A stretch of DNA of 64,000 nucleotides from Mycobacterium arosiense ATCC BAA-1401 = DSM 45069 (GTDB lineage Bacteria; Actinomycetota; Actinomycetes; Mycobacteriales; Mycobacteriaceae), in assembly GCF_002086125.1 (NCBI RefSeq), contig NZ_MVHG01000014.1, positions 36,537-100,536 of the forward strand, read 5' to 3'. Numbering within the stretch: position 1 is the stretch's first letter; every line of letters begins with the position of its first letter. Shown piece by piece: positions 55,488-64,000 of this stretch. Below the pieces are notes generated by a model that was given only the letters and a program-made list of their open reading frames with translations, searched no databases and had not been told where the DNA came from. The position numbers and the translations under genes are program-made.

Positions 55488-57170
55488 GTGTCTGGACGGC
55501 GGCAACACGACCCGGGCGGAGTGGCCTCTCAGCCGGGCCGCCGACCCCGCAAGAGCGCCGCAGCCCAGCATCCGGGCGCGGCCAATTATCCCGCCGGCGA
55601 CGGTCCTGATCGGCGCATCCGTCGCCCATCGCCGATGCCGAGCGCCAACCGCTACTTGCCCCCGCTGGGTCACCAGCCGGAGCCGGAACGCAGCAGCGAC
55701 GCGCCGCCTCGTGGTCCGGCTTCCGGTGAGCGGATCACCGTTACCCGCGCCGCGGCTCTGCGCAGCCGCGAAATGGGTTCGCGGATGTACTGGATGGTGC
55801 AGCGCGCCGCAACGGCCGACGGCGCCGACAAGTCCGGCCTGACGGCGCTGACGTGGCCCGTAGTGGCCAATTTCGCGGTGGACGCGACGATGGCCGTCGC
55901 GCTGGCCAACACGTTGTTTTTCGCCGCGGCCACCGGCGAGAGCAAGGGTCGGGTCGCTTTGTATCTGCTGATCACCATCGCGCCGTTCGCGGTGATCGCA
56001 CCGCTGATCGGTCCCGCGTTGGACCGGCTGCAGCACGGCCGCCGCGTCGCGCTGGCGGCGTCGTTCGCCCTGCGCACCGCGTTGGCGGTGTTGCTGGTCA
56101 TGAACTACGACGGCGCCACCGGCAGCTTCCCGTCGTGGGTGCTCTATCCGTGCGCGCTCGCCATGATGGTGTTCTCCAAGTCGTTCAGCGTGCTGCGCAG
56201 CGCGGTGACACCCAGGGTGATGCCGCCGACCATCGACCTGGTGCGGGTCAACGCCCGGCTGACCATGTTCGGTCTGCTGGGCGGCACCATCGTCGGCGGC
56301 GCGATCGCCGGTGGTGTCGAGTTCGTCTGCACTCACCTGTTCCAGCTGCCCGGGGCGTTGTTCGTGGTGATCGCGGTGACGATCGCCGGGGCCATGTTGT
56401 CCATGCGGATACCGCGCTGGGTCGAGGTGACCGCCGGCGAGGTTCCCGCCACCCTGAGTTACCGCCAGGACAGCGAACCGCTGCGGCGCAGCTGGCACCA
56501 GGAGGTCAGCGGGGCGCTTCGGCAACCGTTGGGCCGCAACATCATCACCTCGCTGTGGGGCAACTGCACCATCAAGGTCATGGTCGGCTTCCTGTTCCTC
56601 TACCCCGCGTTTGTCGCCAAGGCGCATCAGGCTAACGGCTGGGCCCAGGTCGCCATGCTCGGGGTGATCGGCGCCGCGGCCGGGATCGGCAATTTCGTCG
56701 GCAACTTCACCAGCGCGCGCCTGAAGCTGGGCAGGCCCGCCGCGCTGGTGGTGCGCTGCACGGTGGCGGTGAGCGCGGTCGCGCTGGCCGCCTCGGTGGC
56801 CGGCAACCTGGTGGTGGCCGTGATCGCCACCCTGGTCACGTCCGGCGCCAGCGCCATCGCCAAGGCGTCGCTGGACGCGTCGCTGCAGAACGACCTGCCG
56901 GAGGAATCCCGCGCCTCGGGCTTCGGGCGCTCGGAGTCGACCCTGCAACTGGCGTGGGTGCTCGGCGGCGCGGTGGGGGTGTTGGTGTACACCGAACTGT
57001 GGGTCGGCTTCACCGCGGTCACTGCGCTGCTCATCCTGGGCCTGGCGCAGACGCTTGTCAGCTTCCGCGGCAACTCACTGATTCCCGGCCTGGGAGGAAA
57101 TAGGCCAATCATGGTCGAGCAGGAGGGCAAGCGCCGCGGTGTCGGCGCCGCAGCGGTGGTTGCCGAGTGA
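55488..57170 (+). CDS. MFS-type membrane protein (Rv0876c-like)
   Basis: 560 residues from GTG 55488, with GGGGAGA 8 nt upstream. About 125 N-terminal residues are hydrophilic and basic, followed by twelve helices: WPVVANFAVDATMAVALANT, LLITIAPFAVIAPLIGPALD and others. The TM2–3 loop has DRLQHGRR. Substrate is unknown. It overlaps the DUF2771 gene by 4 bases (GTGA), so the two form an operon. Confidence 0.85.
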   Translation: MSGRRQHDPGGVASQPGRRPRKSAAAQHPGAANYPAGDGPDRRIRRPSPMPSANRYLPPLGHQPEPERSSDAPPRGPASGERITVTRAAALRSREMGSRMYWMVQRAATADGADKSGLTALTWPVVANFAVDATMAVALANTLFFAAATGESKGRVALYLLITIAPFAVIAPLIGPALDRLQHGRRVALAASFALRTALAVLLVMNYDGATGSFPSWVLYPCALAMMVFSKSFSVLRSAVTPRVMPPTIDLVRVNARLTMFGLLGGTIVGGAIAGGVEFVCTHLFQLPGALFVVIAVTIAGAMLSMRIPRWVEVTAGEVPATLSYRQDSEPLRRSWHQEVSGALRQPLGRNIITSLWGNCTIKVMVGFLFLYPAFVAKAHQANGWAQVAMLGVIGAAAGIGNFVGNFTSARLKLGRPAALVVRCTVAVSAVALAASVAGNLVVAVIATLVTSGASAIAKASLDASLQNDLPEESRASGFGRSESTLQLAWVLGGAVGVLVYTELWVGFTAVTALLILGLAQTLVSFRGNSLIPGLGGNRPIMVEQEGKRRGVGAAAVVAE

Positions 57171-57667
57171 AACCGCAACGCAAGTGGGGTGTGGCCGTGC
57201 TGCTCGCCTGCCTGGTGGCGGTGCTCTGCGTGGGCGCGGGGGTCGGCACCTGGTTGCTGGTGAAAAGCTCCGGCCCGCAGCACCCCGAGATCAGCGCATT
57301 TTCGCATGGACATCTGACGCGGGTGGGGCCCTACCTGTACTGCAACGTGCTGAACCTCGAAGACTGCGAGACACCGCAGAACCAGGGCGAGCTCCGGGTC
57401 AGCGAGCGCTACCCGATCCAGCTCTCGGTGCCCGACGCCATTTACCGGGCACCGTGGCGGCTGCTGCAGGTATACGACGACCCCACCAACACCACCAGCA
57501 CCATCTTTCGGCCGGGCACCCGCTTCGCCGTGACGATACCGCCGGTCGACCCGCATCGCGGGCGCCTGGCCGGGATCGTCGTGCAGCTGCTGACCTTGGC
57601 GGTGGATCCCGCGGGGGAACTGCACGACGTTCCCCACGCGGAATGGTCGGTGCGGCTGGTGTACTAA
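57167..57667 (+). CDS. DUF2771 family protein (Rv0875c-like)
   Basis: 166 residues from GTG 57167. N-terminal helix VAVLLACLVAVLCVGAGVG anchors it; the rest is extracytoplasmic. A Cys pair (LYCNVLNLEDC) probably forms a disulfide; the C-terminal part is beta-rich (RFAVTIPPVDPHRGRLAGIV). Translationally coupled to the MFS gene, so it may assist that transporter. Confidence 0.82.
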   Translation: MKPQRKWGVAVLLACLVAVLCVGAGVGTWLLVKSSGPQHPEISAFSHGHLTRVGPYLYCNVLNLEDCETPQNQGELRVSERYPIQLSVPDAIYRAPWRLLQVYDDPTNTTSTIFRPGTRFAVTIPPVDPHRGRLAGIVVQLLTLAVDPAGELHDVPHAEWSVRLVY

Positions 57668-57693
57668 ACCCTTCGCTGCGCCCACCGCCAAAG

Positions 57694-58707
57694 CTAGGCG
57701 CCGTGGCCGGCGGGCACGCGTTCGCCTTCGACCGGCGGACCGGGAGCTGTTCCCGTCCCGAAAGGCTTGCCGCCCAAGCTTTCTCGTCCGTGCGGGGATA
57801 ACCAATCGGTCAGGTCCGGCCCCTTGGGCACGATCCGGGTGGGGTTGATGTCGGCGTGCACGATGTAGTAGTGCTGCTTGATCTGGACGAAGTCGACGGT
57901 GTCTCCGAATCCCGGTGTCTGGAACAGGTCGCGCGCGTAGGCCCACAGCACCGGCATCTCGCTCAATTTGCTGCGGTTGCACTTGAAATGCCCGTGATAC
58001 ACCGGGTCGAAGCGGGCCAGGGTGGTGAACAGCCGCACGTCGGCCTCGGTGATGGTGTCGCCCACCAGAAATCGCTGATTGCGCAGCCGATCGCTCACCC
58101 AATCGAGCGCGGCGAACAACCGGTCGTACGCCGCGTCGTAGGCTTGCTGGGAGCCGGCGAAGCCGCAGCGGTACACGCCGTTGTTGATCTCGGTGTAGAC
58201 CCTCTTGGATACCTCGTCGATCTCCGCGCGCAGCGGCTCCGGATACAGCTCGGGTGCGCCCTCGCGGTGGTATGCGGACCACTCCGTCGACAGGTCCAGG
58301 GTCATCTGCGCAAAGTCGTTGGTGACCACCTCGCCGGTCGCGACCTCGACGATCGCCGGGACCGTGATGCCCTTGGGGTAATCGGGGAATCGCTTGAAAT
58401 AGGCATCTTGTAGCCGCGGGATCTTCAGCACCGGGTCGACGCCACCCGGATCGAGATCGAACGTCCAACTGCGCTCGTCGTGGGTGGGGCCGCAAAAGCC
58501 AATGGAGAGAACGCTTTCCAGTCCCAATAAGCGACGCACGATTATCGCACGGTTCGCCCACGGACACGCGCGGGCGACGACGAGCCGATACCGCCCGGGC
58601 TCGACCGGATAACCGTCACGCCCGTCGGCGGTGATCCGGGTGGTGATGTAGTCGGTGTCGCGGGTGAACTCACCTGCCGGAGCAACATAGGAAGCCATAT
58701 CTCCCAT
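57694..58707 (-). CDS. Glutathionyl-hydroquinone reductase-like (Xi-class GST) protein
   Basis: 337 residues. The Xi-class catalytic motif CPWANRAIIVRRLLGL lies near residues 48–63, with FDLDPGGVDPVLKIPRLQDAYF and VPAIVEVATGEVVTNDF. The C-terminal GST helical domain has FLVGDTITEADVRLFTTLAR and FKCNRSKLSEMP. Mycobacteria use mycothiol rather than glutathione, so the physiological thiol is uncertain. ATG 58707 or 58698. M. tuberculosis has a different gene here. Confidence 0.85.
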   Translation of the reverse strand: MGDMASYVAPAGEFTRDTDYITTRITADGRDGYPVEPGRYRLVVARACPWANRAIIVRRLLGLESVLSIGFCGPTHDERSWTFDLDPGGVDPVLKIPRLQDAYFKRFPDYPKGITVPAIVEVATGEVVTNDFAQMTLDLSTEWSAYHREGAPELYPEPLRAEIDEVSKRVYTEINNGVYRCGFAGSQQAYDAAYDRLFAALDWVSDRLRNQRFLVGDTITEADVRLFTTLARFDPVYHGHFKCNRSKLSEMPVLWAYARDLFQTPGFGDTVDFVQIKQHYYIVHADINPTRIVPKGPDLTDWLSPHGRESLGGKPFGTGTAPGPPVEGERVPAGHGA

Positions 58708-58784
58708 AGTTGCTCAACAATCGACTCGCTGCCGAGCGATCGTCGGGATTCCGCCGTGAGCCAGTCGGGGTTTTTGAGGCCCGC

Positions 58785-60713
58785 TCAGGTCGGGAGAAAC
58801 CGCCGGGCCACATTGGCCTCCGTCGAGGCACCCTTTTCCCAGTGCGCGATCCACGGCCCGGTGCCCTCGGACTGGTCGATGATCCCGTCCTCCAGCCAGC
58901 TGTATCGCCCCTGCAGCAAGTTGCGGGTGAGCACGACGTCGCTGCCGTCGGTGTTGTCCCATAAGGCGTTGAATAGCGCCTCCACCCGCAACGCCGCCTG
59001 CCGGCAGAACGTTTCGGCCAGCTCGTACGCCTGCTGGCCGACCACCGGGTCGGCACAGCGTTGAGCCTCCGCCCGCACGCAGGCCGCCGACATCGCGAAC
59101 AGTTCGGCGCCGAGATCGACGACGCGCCCGAGGAAACCCTGCCGCTGCTCCAACTTGGCCTGCCAGCGTGCCATCCCGTAGAAGGTGTTGCGGGCCAGCT
59201 TGCGGCTGGAGCGTTCGATGAACCGTAGGTGTGACGCCAGCGCACCGAACTCGTGGTAGGCCCGCGGTCGTTGACCTTGCCCGAAAGCCAGCTGCGGCAA
59301 CCACTTTGCGTAGAATCCGCTCGCGCCGACCGCCGCGGCGGCCTTCTGCCGCAACCCGGCGTCGGGCTTGGCCAGGTCACCGGCCGCGGCGAGGTGCGCA
59401 TCGACCGCCTCGCGAGCGATGAGCAGCCTCATGATCTCGCTGGAACCTTCGAAGATGCGGTTGATCCGTAGGTCGCGCAGCGTCTGCTCCACGGGCACCG
59501 CGCGTTCGCCGCGCGCGGCCAGCGACTCGGCCGTCTCATAACCCCGCCCGCCCCGAATCTGCATCACCTCATCGGCCATCAGGCAGGCCATCTCGCTGGA
59601 CCACAGCTTGGCCAGCGCCGCCTCGATCCGGATGTCGTTGCGGCCTTCGTCGGCCATCTGGGCGAACAGCTCGAGCACCGCGTCAAGCGCGTACACCGTC
59701 GCGGCGATGAACGAGAGCTTGCCGGCCACGGCTTCGTGCTCGGCCAGCGGTTTGCCCCACTGCACGCGTTCGCCGGACCATTCCCGCGCAATCTTCAACG
59801 CCCACTTGGACGAGCCGGTGGCGCTCGCGGGTATCGACAGCCGCCCGGCGTTGAGTGTGGTCAGCGCGATCTTCAGCCCGTCGCCTTCGGCGCCGATCAG
59901 GTTTTCGCGCGGGACGCGAACCTTGTGCAGCCTGGTCACGCCGTTCTCGATGCCGCGCAGTCCCATGAATTTGTTGCGTCGCTCCACGGTGATTCCGGGT
60001 GCATCCGCCTCAACGACAAAGGCGCTGATTCCGCCGCGGTGCCCTTGGCATTTCGGCACCCGGGCCATGATCACCAGCAGTTCGGCGACCACGCCGTTGG
60101 TGGTCCACAACTTCACGCCGTCGAGTTCGTAAGCCTGTCCGTCGTCAACCGGGGTGGCCGTCGAGGCCAGCCGGGCGGGATCGGATCCCACATCGGGTTC
60201 GGTGAGCAAGAACGCCGAGATGGCACCGGCGGCGCAGCGGGGCAGAAACTTCCGCTTCTGCTCCGGGGTCCCGGCGAGTTTGAGGGGCTCGGGGACCCCG
60301 ATCGACTGATGCGCCGACAGCAGTGCGCCAAGACTGGGGTGGACGCTCGAGACCATCATCAGCGCGCGGTTGTACGCGACTTGCGACATGCCCAGGCCGC
60401 CGTATTCGGACGGGATCTTCATGCCGAAGCAACCCAGGTCGGCAAGGCCTTTCACATATTCATCGGGGATTTGCGCGTCGCGTTCGATGACGCTGCCATC
60501 GACGGTGTCGAGGAACTGCCGCAGCCGGTCGAGGAAGGTCCGGGTGCGGATCTCATCGGCATCCGACGGCGCCGGGAACGGGTGGATCAACTCCAGCGGG
60601 AATCGACCGAGGAATAACTCTTTGGCGAAGGACGGCTTATCCCAACCGCTTTCGCGAGACTCCTCGGCGAGAGCTCTCGCCTGCTCTTCGGTGACCTGCG
60701 CCTGCTGCGCCAT
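58785..60713 (-). CDS. fadE10: Acyl-CoA dehydrogenase FadE10
   Basis: 642 residues, longer than usual for the family owing to N- and C-terminal extensions (like VLCAD/Rv0873, about 650). FAD and substrate motifs: LLTEPDVGSDPARLASTA near 169–186, LDGVKLWTTNGVVAELLVIM, and the C-terminal IFEGSSEIMRLLIAREAV; the catalytic-base region QIRGGRGYETAESLAARGER. AAGGAGG precedes ATG 60713. Fatty-acid beta-oxidation; chain length not predicted. Confidence 0.92.
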   Translation of the reverse strand: MAQQAQVTEEQARALAEESRESGWDKPSFAKELFLGRFPLELIHPFPAPSDADEIRTRTFLDRLRQFLDTVDGSVIERDAQIPDEYVKGLADLGCFGMKIPSEYGGLGMSQVAYNRALMMVSSVHPSLGALLSAHQSIGVPEPLKLAGTPEQKRKFLPRCAAGAISAFLLTEPDVGSDPARLASTATPVDDGQAYELDGVKLWTTNGVVAELLVIMARVPKCQGHRGGISAFVVEADAPGITVERRNKFMGLRGIENGVTRLHKVRVPRENLIGAEGDGLKIALTTLNAGRLSIPASATGSSKWALKIAREWSGERVQWGKPLAEHEAVAGKLSFIAATVYALDAVLELFAQMADEGRNDIRIEAALAKLWSSEMACLMADEVMQIRGGRGYETAESLAARGERAVPVEQTLRDLRINRIFEGSSEIMRLLIAREAVDAHLAAAGDLAKPDAGLRQKAAAAVGASGFYAKWLPQLAFGQGQRPRAYHEFGALASHLRFIERSSRKLARNTFYGMARWQAKLEQRQGFLGRVVDLGAELFAMSAACVRAEAQRCADPVVGQQAYELAETFCRQAALRVEALFNALWDNTDGSDVVLTRNLLQGRYSWLEDGIIDQSEGTGPWIAHWEKGASTEANVARRFLPT

Positions 60714-60806
60714 CGCAGCCTCCTTGCTAGACGGCCGTATTGGGGTGTGAGTACCCCCACGCGCGGCTCGCCACCACCGAATCGCCTAGCAGAAGTGAGC
60801 CGGACG

Positions 60807-61214
60807 TCAGGCGTCGAGCTCCCGGGCGACGGCCTTGACCACCTCGGAAACCCGGCGGGCGGTCTTGCGGTCCGGGTAGCGCCCCTTGCGCAGTTCGGGC
60901 TGCACGGTGCTTTCGAGCAGGGTGATCATGTCCTCGACCATGCCGTGCAGCTCGTCGGGGTTGTGCTTGTGCTCGGCGGGCGCCTCGCGACGGGCCTTGG
61001 TGAGGCTGGGTGGCGGTTCAATCAGCTTGAGGCTCAACGCTTGCGGGCCGCGCCGCCCGGAGGCGATGCCGAACTCCACACGCTGGCCCGCCTTGAGGCC
61101 CTCGACCCCGGCGGGCAGCGCCGACGAACGGACGTAAACGTCTTCGCCGTCCTCTTGGGACAGGAAGCCGAAACCCTTCTCAGCGTCGTACCACTTAACC
61201 TTGCCCGTCGGCAC
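60807..61214 (-). CDS. cspB: Cold-shock domain protein CspB
   Basis: 135 residues from GTG 61214 ([20 protein letters not shown]), the M. tuberculosis Rv0871 length. The longer frame from 61259 is unsupported; AGGTGAG lies before GTG. RNP1 is KGFGFL and RNP2 DVYVRSS. A helical C-terminal extension ([20 protein letters not shown]) distinguishes it from 67-residue CspA proteins. Binds single-stranded RNA/DNA as a chaperone. Confidence 0.92.
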   Translation of the reverse strand: MPTGKVKWYDAEKGFGFLSQEDGEDVYVRSSALPAGVEGLKAGQRVEFGIASGRRGPQALSLKLIEPPPSLTKARREAPAEHKHNPDELHGMVEDMITLLESTVQPELRKGRYPDRKTARRVSEVVKAVARELDA

Positions 61215-61377
61215 TGGTCTCACCTGCTTGTCTAACGGATCAATAGAAATAGGCAACACAAAGCGTCCCGCCTGCGCAGGACGCCGTATTAGGAGTCTGA
61301 TCCTACTCGGATGCCCGCGTAACGAGCACCCCCGTTATTCGTCACTCGGTACGCTTGGTAATACCCGCGGAGGAGAT

Positions 61378-61785
61378 ATGCGCCTGATCCTTAACGTCAT
61401 CTGGTTGATCTTCGGCGGCCTGTGGATGGCCGTCGGATACCTGGCTGCGGCGCTGATCAGCTTCCTGCTCATCATCACCATCCCGTTCGGCTTCGCGTCG
61501 CTGCGCATCGCCTCGTACGCACTGTGGCCGTTCGGCCGCACGATTGTGGACAAGCCGACCGCGGGTTCCGGCGCGCTGATCGGCAACGTGATCTGGGTGG
61601 TGTTGTTCGGCGTGTGGCTGGCGATCGGCCATCTGGTCAGCGCGGCGGCGATGGCGCTCACGATCGTGGGCATCCCGCTGGCGCTGGCCAACCTCAAGCT
61701 GATCCCGGTGTCGTTGATGCCGCTGGGCAAGCAGATCGTTCCGGTCAGTTCGGCCGTTCACCACGCCCCGCCGGTGGCCGCATGA
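61378..61785 (+). CDS. YccF domain membrane protein (Rv0870c-like)
   Basis: 135 residues. Two internally repeated YccF units, each with NVIWLIFGGLWMAVGYL or NVIWVVLFGVWLAIGHL followed by IPFGFASLRIASYALWPFG or GIPLALANLKLIPVSLMPLG. Inner membrane. GGAGGAG lies before ATG 61378. Its TGA overlaps the moaA2 ATG (ATGA). Function is unknown. Confidence 0.87.
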   Translation: MRLILNVIWLIFGGLWMAVGYLAAALISFLLIITIPFGFASLRIASYALWPFGRTIVDKPTAGSGALIGNVIWVVLFGVWLAIGHLVSAAAMALTIVGIPLALANLKLIPVSLMPLGKQIVPVSSAVHHAPPVAA

Positions 61786-62864
61786 CGCTGACGACGCTGG
61801 GCCTGCCGTCGGTACCGAGCCGCGAGGACGGCCCGGCCGTTCCGGCCGACACTCCTGCCGCCGGGCCGCTGGTGGACACGTACGGCCGGGTCGCCACCGA
61901 CCTGCGGGTCTCGCTGACCGACCGCTGCAACCTGCGGTGCAGCTATTGCATGCCGGCCGACGGCCTGAACTGGCTCCCGGGCGAGCAACTGCTGAGCGCT
62001 GACGAGCTGGCCAGGCTGATGCACATCGCGGTCACCCGACTGGGCGTGACCAGCGTGCGCTTCACCGGCGGCGAACCCCTGCTGGCGCGCCACCTCGAAG
62101 AGGTGGTCGCCGCGGCCGCCGCCCTCCGGCCCCGCCCGGAGATCTCGCTGACCACCAACGGTGTCGGGCTGGCGCGGCGCGCCGCCGCGCTCGCCGCGGC
62201 CGGCCTGAACCGCGTCAACGTCTCGCTGGACAGCGTGGACCGGCGGCATTTCGCGGCCATCACCCGCCGCGACCGGCTCACGGACGTGCTGGCCGGCCTG
62301 GCCGCCGCCAATGACGCCGGCCTGACGCCGGTGAAGGTGAACGCGGTGCTCGACCCCACCACCGGACGCGAGGACGTGGTGGGGCTGTTGCGGTTCTGCC
62401 TCGAGCGCGGCTACCAATTGCGCGTCATCGAGCAGATGCCGCTGGATGCCGGGCACCAGTGGCGGCGAGACGCCGCGCTGACCGCCGACGACGTGCTGGC
62501 GGCGCTGCGCCCGCACTTCCGGCTGCGCCCGGATCCGGCGCCGCGCGGATCGGCCCCCGCCGAGCTCTGGCTGGTCGACACCGGCCCCGGCAGCCCGAGC
62601 GGAGAATTCGGCGTTATCGCCTCGGTTTCGCACGCTTTCTGCGCGGCGTGTGACCGCACCCGGTTGACGGCCGACGGTCAGATCCGCAGCTGCCTGTTCG
62701 CCGAACAGGAGACCGACCTGCGTGTGCTGCTGCGCGGCGGCGCGTCCGACGACGCGATCGAGGCGGCGTGGCGTACCGCGATGTGGGGCAAGCCCGCCGG
62801 ACACGGCATCAACGACCCCAACTTCATCCAGCCCGACCGCCCGATGAGCGCGATCGGTGGCTAG
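61782..62864 (+). CDS. moaA2: GTP 3',8-cyclase MoaA2
   Basis: Radical-SAM enzyme starting molybdenum cofactor synthesis (GTP to 3',8-cyclo-dihydro-GTP), 360 residues. SAM cluster C49-x3-C53-x2-C56 (CNLRCSYC). C-terminal cluster in CAACDRTRLTADGQIRSC. Substrate Arg region and family motif FTGGEPLL near 100. The usual terminal GG is present (MSAIGG). Operon: YccF gene, moaA2 and moaD2 overlap each other. Confidence 0.95.
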   Translation: MTLTTLGLPSVPSREDGPAVPADTPAAGPLVDTYGRVATDLRVSLTDRCNLRCSYCMPADGLNWLPGEQLLSADELARLMHIAVTRLGVTSVRFTGGEPLLARHLEEVVAAAAALRPRPEISLTTNGVGLARRAAALAAAGLNRVNVSLDSVDRRHFAAITRRDRLTDVLAGLAAANDAGLTPVKVNAVLDPTTGREDVVGLLRFCLERGYQLRVIEQMPLDAGHQWRRDAALTADDVLAALRPHFRLRPDPAPRGSAPAELWLVDTGPGSPSGEFGVIASVSHAFCAACDRTRLTADGQIRSCLFAEQETDLRVLLRGGASDDAIEAAWRTAMWGKPAGHGINDPNFIQPDRPMSAIGG

Positions 62865-62868
62865 CCCG

Positions 62869-63147
62869 ATGGGACAGACCCCTGTCCAAGCAAACGGAAT
62901 CCAGGTGACGGTTCGCTACTTCGGGGCCGCCCGCGCGGCCGCGGATGTCGAGTCGGAGACGGTGGTGCTGCGCCCGAGCACGACGGTCGGCGAGTTGGTC
63001 GAGCGGCTCGCCGCGCGAGGATCCCGCCTCGCGGCGGTGTTGACCCGGTGCTCGTACCTGCGCGACGGGATCGCCGTGCGTGACGAGACCGTGGCGCTGC
63101 AATCCGGTGACACGCTCGATGTCCTGCCGCCCTTTTCTGGCGGCTGA
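62869..63147 (+). CDS. moaD2: Molybdopterin synthase small subunit MoaD2
   Basis: 92 residues from ATG 62869, the same length as M. tuberculosis MoaD2; GTG 62857 would overlap moaA2 by 8 bases. Ubiquitin-like fold with C-terminal Gly-Gly (PPFSGG) that becomes the thiocarboxylate. Core YFGAARAAADVESETVVLRP and RCSYLRDGIAVRDE. moaE2 would be expected nearby but outside the window. Confidence 0.92.
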   Translation: MGQTPVQANGIQVTVRYFGAARAAADVESETVVLRPSTTVGELVERLAARGSRLAAVLTRCSYLRDGIAVRDETVALQSGDTLDVLPPFSGG

Positions 63148-63150
63148 AAC

Positions 63151-63166
63151 TGTGACTTATCTCACG
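63151..63166. promoter_or_regulatory. CRP (Rv3676)-type site upstream of rpfA
   Basis: TGTGA-CTTATC-TCACG, matching the TGTGA-N6-TCACA consensus at nine of ten arm positions. M. tuberculosis CRP/Rv3676 is known to control rpfA, so it is expected to do the same here. It starts 4 bp after the moaD2 stop. Confidence 0.8.
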
Positions 63167-63379
63167 TAACGGATTCATAACGGCGCAGTCACGCTGCGAT
63201 ATCGCCCCTCATGACCTGCGCAAATACCTTGCGTTCCTGCGGTTTTCGTAGATGGCCGGAAGAGAAACGCCGAGTGTCGCAAGACGTGACGAGACCAACA
63301 GAAACCGTTACCGTCTCCGGAGGCTCGCCAGCCATCCCGATTGGCGGACCTCCCCTCCCTATCGCGCCGAGCTCCATCC

Positions 63380-64000
<621 letters not shown>

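Noticed and set aside
54450..56948. 832-codon minus-strand frame
   Set aside because: Only the 3' part from ATG 55409 is the DUF3027 gene; the rest is antisense to the MFS gene.

Overview
The window is high-GC actinobacterial DNA from a Mycobacterium, most likely a slow grower. Gene content and order follow, in mirror image, the M. tuberculosis Rv0867c–Rv0928 interval: pstS3, the Rv0927c short-chain dehydrogenase, Rv0926c, mntH, Rv0923c and a luciferase-like oxidoreductase, then later ctpE, echA6/accD3, prrAB, arfABC, gltA2, citA, fprB, serC, sepH, fadE10, cspB, moaA2/moaD2 and rpfA. No PE/PPE genes are seen where M. tuberculosis carries PPE13 and PE_PGRS15, which would fit an M. avium-complex-like genome. 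Species cannot be fixed by eye.

Layout: 1–6200 is core (phosphate binding, SDR, frameshifted Rv0926c-like gene, Mn/Fe transporter, GGCT/poly-glutamate hydrolase fusion, LLM oxidoreductase). At 6247 lies tRNA-Arg(CCT), whose 3' end is the left attachment site of a 10.7-kb integrated element (6296–17002, flanked by a 25-bp direct repeat). The element encodes integrase, two small HTH proteins, a DUF3631 ATPase, HNH endonuclease, large terminase, portal, scaffold, HK97-type capsid and three connector-like proteins. It has no recognisable tail, lysis, holin or protease gene. This is the organisation of a tail-less, capsid-forming satellite (like phiRv1/phiRv2 or cf-PICIs) rather than a full prophage. 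A three-gene cassette of tiny opposing genes sits at its left edge.

17003–22255 is an accessory block with short repeats, small secreted or Cys-rich proteins, a DUF4185 protein and long stretches with no convincing gene. 22256–32838 is core again: carotenoid oxygenase-like gene with a frameshift, VOC protein, Rv0909/Rv0910-type antitoxin-toxin pair, CtpE, a class C-like serine hydrolase, an MBL-fold hydrolase, and echA6/accD3 sharing a 27-bp divergent promoter. 32857–37656 holds a glucosidase plus GT4 glycosyltransferase operon divergent from an MFS gene. A perfect CIRCE operator lies between them, which predicts HrcA/heat-shock control.

37662–42805 holds PrrA/PrrB, the arf (ompA) locus whose arfA stop codon appears lost, a DUF2630 protein and an FAD oxidoreductase. 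42903–49568 holds two citrate synthases around pdxH, a VOC protein, FprB and an AurF-like diiron protein. 49813–57667 holds serC, a 56-bp tandem repeat, the division regulator SepH, an rRNA methyltransferase, a MarR regulator, membrane proteins and transporters. The right end holds a glutathionyl-hydroquinone-reductase-like protein, FadE10, CspB, a YccF protein and the MoaA2–MoaD2 molybdopterin genes. It ends with a CRP-type site and a c-di-AMP riboswitch leading into rpfA, which runs off the window.
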